Shown here: in pieces, positions 1-10,238 of the stretch
Position numbering within the stretch: position 1 is the first letter of the stretch
Layout: every line of letters starts with the position of its first letter
From: Lingula anatina
Taxonomy: Eukaryota > Brachiopoda > Lingulata > Lingulida > Lingulidae
NCBI RefSeq assembly: GCF_001039355.2
Contig: NW_019773881.1
Location: 589,525 to 618,626, forward strand
Direction: 5' to 3'
Length of the DNA stretch: 29,102 nt
The notes under the pieces: model-generated
What the model was told of the DNA's origin: nothing
The model's input: only the letters and a program-made list of their open reading frames with translations
Databases searched by the model: none
Position numbers and translations under genes: made by a program

Positions 1-1077
1 ACACAGCAGACAGAATTTAAACTGGCACATAGAGATACAGTGACAACAACATCATGCAGAGTAATAGTAATGATTACAAACAAATAGAGTGACAAAACTG
101 ACATACACAGTGCTCACAATAAATACAAACACGAACAGTGACAACATAAACATGCACAGTAATCAAAATAAATAAAAACAAAAACAGTCAAAATACAGAC
201 ATACACAGTAATTAGAAATAAACTTCACATGTACAGTGACAACAGTAACGTTCACCGTAATGAGAAAGAACAAAAGGAAAAAGATTGAAAACGAAGTCGT
301 ACACAGTCATCACAATATTTACAAACACATTCAGTAACAATACAAAATAGACACAGCAAACAGAATATAAACAGACACATAGACATATAGTGAACAACAT
401 CATCATGCAGGGTAATAGTAATGATTATTAAAAGATAAAGTGACAAAAGTAACATACACAGTGCTCATAATAAATACAAACACGAATAGTGACAACACAA
501 ACATGCACAGTAATCAAATTAAATACAAATGAACACATTATTCTGCATGATGATGTTGTCACTGTTTGTGTATGTGTCTGTTTATATTCTGTTTCCTGTG
601 TCTATTTTGTCATGTTACTGAATGTGTTTGTATATTTTGAGATGACTGTGTACGACTTTCACTCTTTTTTGTTGTGTTCATTCTCATTAATGTAAACGTT
701 ATTGTCAATTTTATCACTTGTTTGTAATCTTTACTATTACTCTGCATGATTGTGTTGTCTCTGTATCCCTGTGTGTTTGTTTATCCTATGTATCTTCTAT
801 GTGTCTGTTTATATTCTGTCTGCTGTGTCTATTCTGTATTGTTACTGAATGTGTTTATATATATTGTGATGATTTTTACGGCTATGTTTTCACTATTTGT
901 TTATAATCATTACTATTACTGTGCATGATGGTGTTGTCACTGTATGCCTGTGTGTTTGTTTGTCTTATGTTTGCTGTGTCTATTCTGTATTGTTACTGAA
1001 TGTGTTTGTATATTTATATTGTGATGACTGTGTACAACTTCATTTACACTCTTTTTCCTTGTGTTCATTCCCATTAT
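1..1077. repeat. Inverted (foldback-like) TG-rich array, copy 1
   Basis: Degenerate subunits of about 49 bp, with recurring words such as TGTGTATGT, TTGTCACTGT, TTTGTATTTATT and TTACTGAATGTGTTTGTA, fill this stretch. From 1 to about 535 they lie on the minus strand, and from about 540 to 1077 on the plus strand, so the two halves are imperfect inverted repeats meeting near 536. Matching landmarks are the segment around 300-428 and the segment around 541-660, which read alike on opposite strands. A single strand could form a hairpin of several hundred base pairs. No protein is supported. Confidence 0.82.
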
Positions 1078-1185
1078 GGTGAACGGTTAGTGTTTTATAA
1101 GATTTTTCCAATAGAGGGCTTTGTGTGAGAACTAGTTATTTTTCATACCACTTGGTGCACTGTATTCCCACTCACAAAATGATGA
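1078..1185 (-). mobile_element. Conserved end module of the TG-rich element (copy 1)
   Basis: Read on the minus strand this ~110-bp segment matches 8829-8959 closely: it shares TTGTGAGTGGGAATACAG, TATGAAAAATAACTA, AGTTCTCACACAAA and CCCTCTATTGG in the same order. Here it sits on the right of the array and points inward; at 8829 it sits on the left. A module conserved at the edge of separate copies behaves like the terminus of a mobile element. I do not recognise a named family. Confidence 0.7.
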
Positions 1186-1405
1186 CAGAGACATTAACCT
1201 GAAAATAGCAGGTAAACTTAACAGCAATGAAGGTTGCTATTTAAATTTATGTTTACGTGTTTTCGTGTGTGAGTGTGTGTATGTGTGTGCACACGCGCGT
1301 GCAAGAGATAGAGATAAATCTATTGATCACTTTTATTTTTGAAGTTGCAAGACTGGTGTTAGTTAATTTCCACTTGGACAAAGAATTATTCGCATGTTTA
1401 GCTTG

Positions 1406-1455
<50 letters not shown>
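1406..1455. repeat. (TAA)n microsatellite
   Basis: About 16 uninterrupted TAA units. It would translate on the minus strand as a polytyrosine run, which is a repeat artefact. Confidence 0.97.
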
Positions 1456-1502
1456 CTTTAGAGGGTAAAACATACACTGTATTATTTGTATACATTTATC
1501 TT

Positions 1503-1545
1503 ACACACACACACACACGCACACACACACACACACACACACACT
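1503..1545. repeat. (CA)n microsatellite
   Basis: About 20 CA units with one CG interruption near 1519. The second copy of the block, at 3361, has no interruption and a different length. Confidence 0.97.
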
Positions 1546-1811
1546 AGGGGGAGTATATATATATGTCATATACTTGCATCATGTAACTTTTATTGTAGAA
1601 AAATATATTCTGTTGAAGTTACAACATGGAGTCGTTTCATTCTTTTCCGTGTGCAGAATTTAAGACAAGGAACCTGGGAATCCCCTTAGCAGTATTACAG
1701 ATAGCGTTATCCAAAGATGTTAGCCCATTGTGCACAAACCCTGGGGTTTTATTATTAAAGGGTCATTTTATGTAATGTGGGGGCCCCGGGATGGTTTAAG
1801 GGGGTTCCCCA

Positions 1812-2935
1812 CAACAGTCACAATATGTACAAACTCATTCAGTAACAATACAGAATAGACACAGCAGACAGAATTTAAACTGGCACATAGAGATACAGTG
1901 ACAACAACATCATGCAGAGTAATAGTAATGATTACAAACAAATAGAGTGACAAAACTGACATACACAGTGCTCACAATAAATACAAACACGAACAGTGAC
2001 AACATAAACATGCACAGTAATCAAAATAAATAAAAACAAAAACAGTCAAAATACAGACATACACAGTAATTAGAAATAAACTTCACATGTACAGTGACAA
2101 CAGTAACGTTCACCGTAATGAGAAAGAACAAAAGGAAAAAGATTGAAAACGAAGTCGTACACAGTCATCACAATATTTACAAACACATTCAGTAACAATA
2201 CAAAATAGACACAGCAAACAGAATATAAACAGACACATAGACATATAGTGAACAACATCATCATGCAGGGTAATAGTAATGATTATTAAAAGATAAAGTG
2301 ACAAAAGTAACATACACAGTGCTCATAATAAATACAAACACGAATAGTGACAACACAAACATGCACAGTAATCAAATTAAATACAAATGAACACATTATT
2401 CTGCATGATGATGTTGTCACTGTTTGTGTATGTGTCTGTTTATATTCTGTTTCCTGTGTCTATTTTGTCATGTTACTGAATGTGTTTGTATATTTTGAGA
2501 TGACTGTGTACGACTTTCACTCTTTTTTGTTGTGTTCATTCTCATTAATGTAAACGTTATTGTCAATTTTATCACTTGTTTGTAATCTTTACTATTACTC
2601 TGCATGATTGTGTTGTCTCTGTATCCCTGTGTGTTTGTTTATCCTATGTATCTTCTATGTGTCTGTTTATATTCTGTCTGCTGTGTCTATTCTGTATTGT
2701 TACTGAATGTGTTTATATATATTGTGATGATTTTTACGGCTATGTTTTCACTATTTGTTTATAATCATTACTATTACTGTGCATGATGGTGTTGTCACTG
2801 TATGCCTGTGTGTTTGTTTGTCTTATGTTTGCTGTGTCTATTCTGTATTGTTACTGAATGTGTTTGTATATTTATATTGTGATGACTGTGTACAACTTCA
2901 TTTACACTCTTTTTCCTTGTGTTCATTCCCATTAT
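1812..2935. repeat. Inverted (foldback-like) TG-rich array, copy 2
   Basis: Same architecture as the first array, but with its left side complete: antisense subunits from about 1812 to 2390, switching to sense subunits from about 2399 to 2935. The left edge abuts a GC-rich string (1799-1811) and lacks the end module found on the right, so the element looks one-sided or truncated. The higher-order landmark CGGTGAACGTTAC, which starts a ~375-bp unit in the array at 8.9 kb, appears here reversed near 2098-2118. Confidence 0.82.
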
Positions 2936-3043
2936 GGTGAACGGTTAGTGTTTTATAAGATTTTTCCAATAGAGGGCTTTGTGTGAGAACTAGTTATTTT
3001 TCATACCACTTGGTGCACTGTATTCCCACTCACAAAATGATGA
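2936..3043 (-). mobile_element. Conserved end module of the TG-rich element (copy 2)
   Basis: Duplicate of the module at 1078-1185, carried within the second 1.86-kb block. It again follows the sense arm directly, with the junction word GGTGAACGGTTAG at 2936, and is followed by non-repetitive sequence. Confidence 0.7.
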
Positions 3044-3263
3044 CAGAGACATTAACCTGAAAATAGCAGGTAAACTTAACAGCAATGAAGGTTGCTATTT
3101 AAATTTATGTTTACGTGTTTTCGTGTGTGAGTGTGTGTATGTGTGTGCACACGCGCGTGCAAGAGATAGAGATAAATCTATTGATCACTTTTATTTTTGA
3201 AGTTGCAAGACTGGTGTTAGTTAATTTCCACTTGGACAAAGAATTATTTGCATGTTTAGCTTG

Positions 3264-3313
<50 letters not shown>
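3264..3313. repeat. (TAA)n microsatellite, second copy
   Basis: Counterpart of the TAA tract in the first 1.86-kb block, with about the same number of units. Confidence 0.97.
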
Positions 3314-3356
3314 CTTTAGAGGGTAAAACATACACTGTATTATTTGTATACATTTA

Positions 3357-3359
<3 letters not shown>

Positions 3360-3399
<40 letters not shown>
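3360..3399. repeat. (CA)n microsatellite, second copy
   Basis: Pure CA run, slightly shorter than its counterpart at 1503. This accounts for most of the length difference between the two 1.86-kb blocks. Confidence 0.97.
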
Positions 3400-3401
<2 letters not shown>

Positions 3402-3659
3402 GGGGAGTATATATATATGTCATATACTTGCATCATGTAACTTTTATTGTAGAAAAATATATTCTGTTGAAGTTACAACATGGAGTCGTTTCATTCTTTT
3501 CCGTGTGCAGAATTTAAGACAAGGAACCTGGGAATCCCCTTAGCAGTATTACAGATAGCGTTATCCAAAGATGTTAGCCCATTGTGCACAAACCCTGGGG
3601 TTTTATTATTAAAGGGTCATTTTATGTAATGTGGGGGCCCCGGGATGGTTTACCCAGCT

Positions 3660-3775
3660 AGAAAAGTAGTCCCCTTTGTAGTCTGCTTGCAGTCTCCTTT
3701 ACAGTCCCCCCATGGAGCCTGCTTTGCAGTCTCCCTAGCAGTCCCCGCTCCCATAGCAGCCTCCTTTGCAGGTAT
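3660..3775. repeat. Degenerate short tandem repeat (AGTCTCCTTTGC-like)
   Basis: Words resembling GCAGTCTCC and GCAGTCCCC recur about every 13-16 bp here, for example TGCAGTCTCC, TACAGTCCCC, TGCAGTCTCC and AGCAGTCCCC. An open frame crosses the tract, but its composition reflects the repeat and it runs into the TA tract. Confidence 0.6.
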
Positions 3776-3793
3776 CCTTAAGTATGGAGGGAG

Positions 3794-3794
3794 N

Positions 3795-3857
<63 letters not shown>
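3794..3857. repeat. Assembly N followed by (TA)n microsatellite
   Basis: A single N at 3794 is followed by about 31 TA units. The N probably marks a join or an unresolved length of this tract. Confidence 0.95.
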
Positions 3858-3863
<6 letters not shown>

Positions 3864-4790
3864 GCTTTTGATTTTTAAAAAATATTTTTAAAGTATCCAA
3901 GTCTTTGGAGTTGTTAATTTCAGAGTTAAAGCAATTCCATATTTCAACCAAAGCCCATATTGGACCTTAATTGTGTCTTTATGTCTGCCAGAGATTTCCC
4001 TTATTACGTAATCAGATGATTCTGTCTGTAGTGTCCATGGTTGTACTACTGGTACATGTACCTAGTAAGTCCCTGATGTATTTTGGTGAATGTCCATTTA
4101 ATGATTTAAAAAATAGTGTTGCTTTTAAAAATTCTATCTGTTCATAAATTGTTTGCCAGTTCAGTTTCTTCTTCATAGTCTACAAGTGTAGCCATCTAGT
4201 TGTTTTTCATGGTCAATATGCCATGGTGACAAACTGGCACCTGATACTCAAAGTTGGTCGATTTTATCTGTGGATTTTCTAATAATCATATTACTGCAGA
4301 CCATAATTTTTATTCTAATTTTTAATTATTTTTTTCTGAGTTGATTGCTGTACATTTGAGTTAGGAGAACGGTTTAATGTTAACATATTATGGAATGGTG
4401 CAATTTGTAAGATAAGTGTTATTTTAAAATGAATACCATAAGCATTCATATTTTTATATTATAAATGTAACAAATGCTTTCTCCACTTTGAAATTATACA
4501 AGCTTTAGGTTATCATTGAAGATGCTGTTCCTCCACAAAGCACCAACAGGTGCAATAAAATGACAACATTAAATGTCACATGGAAAATCACCAATGACAT
4601 TTGGTTAGAACTGATAAATATAATAAGATGATAGAAGTATTAATAACATCAACTAATCTGTAATGTATTGAACAACAAAATTAACTTTGTATAGACATAT
4701 TTGTATATATACATTAAAACATTGTGTAGGGATTTTCCTTTTTTCCTGGTGTATTAATAGTAATTTTGTTATCATTATTATTTTTATTCA

Positions 4791-4857
4791 GGCAGTGGAG
4801 CACCTGTTGGAATATGGATTGGACAAAACACCAAAGATCTCCCACAATACTTTTTAG
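4791..4857 (+). other. Weak terminal-exon candidate
   Basis: The preceding bases form a long pyrimidine-biased acceptor ending in TTTTTATTCAG, with a possible branch-point word upstream. One downstream frame codes 21 residues starting AVEHLLEYGLDKTP and then stops at 4855-4857; a second frame is open for about 28 residues. No donor site follows, so it would have to be a last exon. I do not recognise the peptide, and short frames like this arise easily by chance. Confidence 0.2.
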
Positions 4858-5280
4858 TGCTTAGGCTATATTTATTTTGATTTTAAGAAATGTTGGTGTG
4901 AATATGGAATTTAATTTTGTTAAAATAATAATAATGAGAATTAAGATATTTTGATTTACAAGTAAGAGTTGGATGTTACATTTAAAATACCAAAAATGTA
5001 ATTCTAAGAAAGACGTAATATGTAACCTTATTTATTTTCAAGACATGCATTAATATTTATATTTATGGATTTAGTTGGCAAATTCATTCAATTGCTATGC
5101 CCAGAGATAGCCTTTATAAGGATCTCACAGTTTTTGACACTTAAAATTCCTGGACTCTTGACGCTTCCAAAATAGATAGGGTCATGTTTTCCCACCTGTC
5201 TGTCTGGAAATGTCACTGTGTTATCCCTTTGGTTTGATGATTAATGCTAATAACTAATAGTATCTTTTTCTTGATTTTCA

Positions 5281-5340
5281 GTTGTTGCAGACAAAAGGCA
5301 CTTCAAAATAATACCTATTGGGCATATAAGAGCAGGTTAA
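5281..5340 (+). other. Weak terminal-exon candidate 2
   Basis: A good acceptor precedes it (branch-like CTAATAACTAAT near 5248, then a pyrimidine tract ending in GATTTTCAG). Two frames are open for about 18-22 residues, one reading VADKRHFKIIPIGHIRAG before a stop. Neither peptide is recognised. It may be a chance acceptor in AT-rich DNA. Confidence 0.18.
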
Positions 5341-6409
5341 CTTTGTCATAATGCAACACTTGTGACAGTTTTTTTAATTGTACAAGTGCAAAAGGGAATT
5401 TTAACTGGCCCAGTGATTATAAATGTAATGTCTTTATTTAATGCAGAAACGATAATGGATCCAGTATAATTCTGTAAGAGGCTACTACTACCAAATCCTG
5501 GAAATTGTGTTACTATTATGTACTGCCATACACTTATATTAAATATTATACATGAAGAATATTGGTTCAAACTTTTGCATTAACTGTGGGGGTTCCATTA
5601 CATCTTTTTATATGTTTGTATTATTACCCTTTGTATAAAGTGCAAATGGGATGCTGCTGGTATATCTTTGAAAATGGTGTCTGGGTGATGGACTTGTTAA
5701 AAAGTCATGTGCACTAGCATCTGAATTAAGGGTATAATACTGTACTGTATTTATGTCTTCATTTTTATATAATTGTGGGAAAAATTATTTTAAGATCTGA
5801 ACAAAACTGTGCAAGTGAAGTAAAAGAGCCACTTAAGTTATGTTAATTTTATTAATAATTAATAAATTAATAAATTAATAAACTGGAATACAGTTAAATT
5901 CTTAATTTAAAAAAATTAATTTTGGGTGGTTTGCAACATTTTTTCCAGTTCCAAATCAAAGGTCTCTTTATTACCTGCAGTACACACACCTAAGAGCCTG
6001 TTTGACCTTGAAATAAAGGGCGAAAGTCAAATCCAAGGGCATATGTGGAATCTCCACATGACTTTTGGTTAGACTTTTATAGTAAATTTTCCCAAAATTC
6101 CTTCGGTTTGAGAGATATTTAGCATTGAATTTTCAAAAATTATGACAAGGACGCATTCAAACGAGTGTCACTAAAATCATGAGTATTGCCAGCGTACATT
6201 CTGGTGGTACTAATAATTTTAGAGTGTTTCCCCCATCTCTTAAGAGATTATCAGAGGTTAATCATCTGTGAAGATTGAAGGTCACATATGGTTCAGTGGC
6301 AAGCACAGATTCTAGAATAATTGCAAGAACCACCATTTTGGTGGTAAAATAGAATTTATTATATTTGTCCGAGTTGTTTACAATGTATTCAATGTAAAAT
6401 ATAAATCTA

Positions 6410-6414
<5 letters not shown>

Positions 6415-6449
<35 letters not shown>
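6415..6449. repeat. (TG)n microsatellite
   Basis: About 17 uninterrupted TG units. It gives a poly(Thr-His) open frame on the minus strand that is not a gene. Confidence 0.97.
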
Positions 6450-6456
<7 letters not shown>

Positions 6457-6555
6457 CCCATGATGGAGATTTATTTTAACTTCCTTTATAAACTGTATCT
6501 TTTTCTTTTTTTCTTTTTTTTTCAAACTACTTTTTCTGTGGGTGACATAGACCCC

Positions 6556-6746
6556 ATTCCCAGAGATTAGATCGATCCAAACTAGATCAACCTAACTCCC
6601 GCTAAATAGCTGTCAGCCGAGTGGGCACGAAAGTTAATTACCCCCTTACAGCTTGTAGTAGGCGGGACGGACATTTAAGCCGGATTATCTGACAGTAATC
6701 TAGTGAGACTCCCCACGGGGATAGATCAATCTAAATGTCTGGGAAT
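6556..6746. mobile_element. Candidate 191-bp MITE with ~23-28-bp terminal inverted repeats
   Basis: The left end 6556-6578 (ATTCCCAGAGATTAGATCG...) and the reverse complement of the right end 6719-6746 (ATTCCCAGACATTTAGATTG...) share a perfect 9-bp tip and a similar AGATCGATC/AGATTGATC interior. The inside has higher GC than the flanks and no open frame. No clear target duplication was found (flanks TAGACCCC and ACGCCCAT), so the insertion is not proven. Confidence 0.5.
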
Positions 6747-8046
6747 ACGCCCATATTTATGCTAAAAATATTATAAGACTTATGTGAATAAATATATTTT
6801 TGTTTGTATTTTTTTTGGGGGGACTACACTTTCTTAGTTTTTGCTATTATTTGGTAACCAACAACATTGCTTAATAGTGGGCATGCATGTGCAAAACTCC
6901 CAACCCAATGTTTCACAGGTTTAAGCTCGGTGGATTATATATGTGTGGCTCAGTAAAACAGCACCCAGTGAACAAATTATTCACTTCTACAATGTAAGTT
7001 ACAGGATTCCTAACAGGAAAAAACACCGAAACAAAATTGAATTAACAAAAAGGAGTGTTTAAACAAAAGAAAAATATCCATCTACAACAAATTGTTAAGT
7101 CTCAGACTTCGTCAGTCAGACTTTACGTTAAAATAATGTCATGTTAGATAACGCGCTGGTTCTTGGCCCTAGTGTTGTGCGCCCAGCTGATCTAATAAAA
7201 TGAACAAGATTCTCATATGACGCAAGTGGAAATTTAATACTGTCTTTTGGAAAATATACAGAGGTTTCTTCTACATAGTAACTGTCAGTCCAAAATGTAT
7301 AATGATAACGCCAGAGCCAAAATACGATATGAATTCACCTTAAAACAGGGCAGCCTTTATAGTAGATCATTCAGGAATTTTAATAACCAGGAAGAAATAA
7401 CACTTGACTGAGCGCAGTCCTTTTGTCTCAGGCTTTGCCCCAACTCAGTCACCGTGTTTCCTGGATCATCATTATCCGCCCTAGCCTTCAAAGGCATTTC
7501 TAAATTTTATCTCGTGCCATGTGCACCGGTCACGATCATTCCCGAATGTCTATCGACTGCCCCCTTCTAAGCTTATCTAAGGATATGAATATTATTTTAA
7601 TTAATTATTTATATCAATTATAAAATACCCAAAGTGGTATTTTACACCACTATAAATGTCTTTCATATCGAATCCCTGATTTTGATTAAACATTTATTTT
7701 ATACGTCCTAAGAGATTGCTAGGTACCTAGTACAAAAATGAGACAGAACTACATGTACATTTTAAAAGTAGTAAATAAAGCATCTGAGCATACCACTATA
7801 ATTTTGCTTTGAGCATTTGTCTTGGTAAGAATGGGTCAATTAAATTGTTAAATTCTACTTCGTTGGTGGACAATAAATTAGCGGAATAACAGTTATATCT
7901 TTTTGGCTTCCTGGGCTAGCATCAAATATACAAATCGATGCCAAGAAACAATTAACAGGTTTACCATTATAAACTATATATGGGACAAATCAACCCACAC
8001 TGTTCCCACTTTTCTCGACATAATGTTATTTTTTACAGACATCAAA

Positions 8047-8065
8047 GGGGGGGGGGGGGGGGGGG
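8047..8065. repeat. Poly-G run
   Basis: Nineteen consecutive G residues, prone to replication slippage and sequencing length error. Confidence 0.95.
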
Positions 8066-8701
8066 TCAGGACCCAACACACACCTGGTCCTAAATCTGCC
8101 ACTGCATGTTATTCATTTGAAGTCGATTAATAAAGTGTAATTAATCCATTTAATTTCATGTATCTTCAGATTATGTAAGTTCATAGCTGTAACTGACAAT
8201 TTCAACTACTAAAGAGTATTTACGGGGGAGAGAGGGAGGGGGTACTCATACTATTCCCCTCACAACATCGTTAATTCCCAACTTGTAGCCTATACACTTG
8301 GTTAATGTAACATGTAGGCCTATATTATGATTGTGCGGATTGTTTTGCCCATTTATAAATAATATAATATACATTTTATAATATATATATAATGATGTGG
8401 ATTGTTTTGCCCATTAATATTAAATGTGGAAACTAATAAATTAAAATTAATTACATGCATATACACGTATGTAGGCATTGTGCCAGCTCAGTGTGATGAG
8501 CCCCCTCCCCCTTCCTCAGTTGCTAAAGTCAATACCCCAAAACATGTTATCTTTATCAAACATTCATTTTAAAATAATCATGTGAAAATGCTTATAAATG
8601 ATAACGTTAATTTATAAAGCGCACAAATCTGCTCCTTCTAACTCTGTTTTAACTCATTTCAGTTATTCGGTTCTCATATTACATGTGGGATTCCTTAAAA
8701 C

Positions 8702-8703
<2 letters not shown>

Positions 8704-8742
<39 letters not shown>
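8704..8742. repeat. (CA)n microsatellite
   Basis: About 19 uninterrupted AC units, lying about 90 bp upstream of the end module of the TG-rich element. The two copies at 1.5 and 3.4 kb also have a CA tract outboard of that module. Confidence 0.97.
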
Positions 8743-8744
<2 letters not shown>

Positions 8745-8828
8745 TAACACCTAAACAAAATAAATTCATTGCTATTAACTGTAAGTTTATCCCTACTTCT
8801 TGAGCTTAAAAGGGTCATACGTCTACAT

Positions 8829-8959
8829 CATCATATTGTGAGTGGGAATACAGCGCACCGAGTGATATGAAAAATAACTACAGTAGTTCTCACACAAACC
8901 CCTCTATTGGCAAAATCCCCTAGCCCATCTTATAATACGCTAACCTCGGTGAACGTTAC
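8829..8959 (+). mobile_element. Conserved end module of the TG-rich element (copy 3, left end)
   Basis: Direct-orientation match to the reverse complement of 1078-1185 and 2936-3043, with an extra ~12-bp CCCCTAGCCCAT insertion near 8918 and a few substitutions. It leads straight into the sense TG-rich array. The divergence from the 1.86-kb copies shows it is an older or separate insertion and not part of the recent duplication. Confidence 0.72.
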
Positions 8960-10020
8960 TCTTGTCACTGTAGATGTCAAAATTTATTCTGATCACTGTG
9001 TATGTCTGTATTTTGACTGTTTGTTTTTATTTATTTTGATTACTGTGCATGTTTGTGTTGTCACTATTTGTGTTTGTATTTATTATGAGCACTATGTATG
9101 TCAGTTTTGTCACTCTATTTGTTTGTAATATTTACTATTACTCTGCATGATTGTGTTGTCACTGTATCCCTGTGTGTTTGTTTATCTTATGTATCTCTAT
9201 GTGTCTGTTTATATTCTGTTTGCTGTGTCTATTCTGTATTGTTACTGAATGTGTTTTTACATATTGTGATGACTGTGTATGGCTTTCTCTCTAAATTTTT
9301 CCTTGTGTTCATTGTCATTAGGATGCACTTTACTACTGTCACCTTATATGATAATATTTATTTTGAGCGCTGTGTATGTTTGTGTTGTTACTGTTTTTGT
9401 CTGCATATAATTCTGATCACTGTTTAAGTCTGTTTGTCTTTCTATTTGTTTATAATCATGATTATTACTGTGCATGTTTGTTTATTTAGTATTTGCATTT
9501 GTATTTTCTGTGATCACTGTGTATGTTTGTGTTGTTACTGTTTTTGTCTGCATATAATTCTGATCACTGTTTAAGTCTGTCTGTCTTTCTATTTGTTTAT
9601 AATCATTGTTATTACTGTGCATGTTTGTTTTGTTAGTATTTGCATTTGCATTTTATGTCATCACTGCGTGTGCTTGTGTCGTTACTGTTGGTGTTTGTAT
9701 TTATTATGAGCACTGTGTATGTTAGTTTTGTCAGTGTATTTGCTATAATCATTACTATTACTCTGCATGATAATGTTGTTCACTATATGTCTACAGATAT
9801 GTGTCTGTTTATATTCTGTTTGCTGTGTCGATTTTGTATTGTAACTGAATGTGTTTGTACATATTATGATGCTTTTTACTCTTTTTACTTGTGTTCATTA
9901 TCATTACGGTGCACGTTACTGTTGTCACTGTACATTTCAAAATTTATTCTGATCACTGTGTATGTCTATATTGTGATTGTGTTTTTTAAATTTATTTTGT
10001 TTACTGTGTTTGTTAGTGTT
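8960..10020 (+). repeat. TG-rich array with higher-order ~375-bp organisation
   Basis: Degenerate ~49-bp subunits are grouped into larger units beginning with a CGGTG[A/C]ACGTTACT landmark: 8947, a diverged start near 9322 and 9910. A 148-bp direct duplication lies inside (9371 onward against 9519 onward). All subunits here are in one orientation, unlike the two inverted arrays at 1-3 kb. Open frames of 73, 109 and 135 codons run through it, all rich in V, C, L, Y and F because of the TG/TA composition; they are not supported as genes. The array ends abruptly at the CAACGTTG-type element. Confidence 0.82.
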
Positions 10021-10165
10021 CCCAGCGGGCAAATCATGTTGTTTTAACATTGAAACAATGTTGAACCATAACGTTGATAAGACGTTGGATAAATGTTGGA
10101 TTTGAAAGTTGGATCAACGTCAGATAACAACAATGTATCAACCCCAGTTTTTAGACAACATTCTT
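10021..10165. mobile_element. Fragment of CAACGTTG-rich dispersed element
   Basis: It starts with CCCAGCGGGCAAA, like the reverse complement of the ends at 22395 and 22869, and then contains repeated near-palindromes built on AACGTTG and CAACGT. It is diverged from the two copies at 22 kb and interrupts the TG-rich array. No open frame of note. Confidence 0.6.
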
Positions 10166-10234
10166 GCATGAAAAGACTTTAAAATGACCTGAGGGTAGGG
10201 TTTAAAAGTATGGCCTTTAAGTTAAAATTTCCAA

Positions 10235-10238
<4 letters not shown>

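Larger units (their letters stand above)
1..1798. repeat. Tandem 1.86-kb block, copy 1 (truncated by window start)
   Basis: This is the first of two near-identical direct copies; position 1 corresponds to 1859 and the copies run in parallel to about 1798/3652. By eye I found one substitution (1391 C versus 3249 T) and length changes in the CA microsatellite, and no other differences. It contains an inverted TG-rich array (1-1077), an end module (1078-1185), a TAA tract and a CA tract, then about 250 bp of unique sequence. The several small open frames inside it are translations of low-complexity repeat and are not genes. The near-identity means either a very recent duplication or an unresolved assembly duplicate. 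Confidence 0.92.
1859..3652. repeat. Tandem 1.86-kb block, copy 2
   Basis: Second copy of the block, with the same internal order: antisense TG-rich arm, sense arm, end module, TAA and CA tracts, unique tail. The 60 bp between the copies (1799-1858) contain a short GC-rich junction followed by more of the antisense array, so the true repeat unit probably starts near 1812 and copy 1 is cut by the window edge. The copies diverge after the shared run ATGGTTTA at 1791 and 3645, which marks the right boundary of the duplicated unit. Confidence 0.92.
3858..6414. other. AT-rich non-coding region with two weak exon-like segments
   Basis: No long coding frame, RNA gene or clear mobile element was found here. 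Two acceptor-like sites stand out (ends at 4790 and 5280; listed separately). A short TTAATAAA-type tandem repeat lies at about 5850-5882. An open frame on the minus strand at 5346-5570 was not recognised and shows no gene signals. This may be intron or intergenic DNA. Confidence 0.5.
6747..8828. other. Non-coding region with simple repeats
   Basis: No gene or recognised element. It holds a 19-base G run (about 8047-8065), a near-exact direct repeat of about 18 bp containing GGATTGTTTTGCCCATT (8336 and 8398) separated by TA-rich sequence, and a long CA microsatellite (8704-8742). The open frame at 7903-8130 crosses the G run and is not credible as a gene. Confidence 0.55.

Noticed and set aside
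1253-1495. Polytyrosine protein on the minus strand
   Set aside because: Translation of the TAA microsatellite; the same applies at 3111-3353 and 17703-18020.
212-2940. Paired small open frames in both 1.86-kb copies
   Set aside because: Duplicates of each other produced by the repeat, present on both strands because the arms are inverted.
6262-6525. Thr-His repeat protein on the minus strand
   Set aside because: Translation of the TG microsatellite and a poly-purine tract.
6595-6700. tRNA-like or SINE head inside the candidate MITE
   Set aside because: GCCGAGTGGG resembles an A box, but no B box at proper spacing and no cloverleaf could be drawn.
8907-10047. Open frames of 73, 109 and 135 codons in the TG-rich array
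   Set aside because: Their residues (V, C, L, Y, F) follow from TG/TA-rich repeat DNA, several overlap in different frames, and the same peptides recur in each repeat copy. No initiation or splice support.
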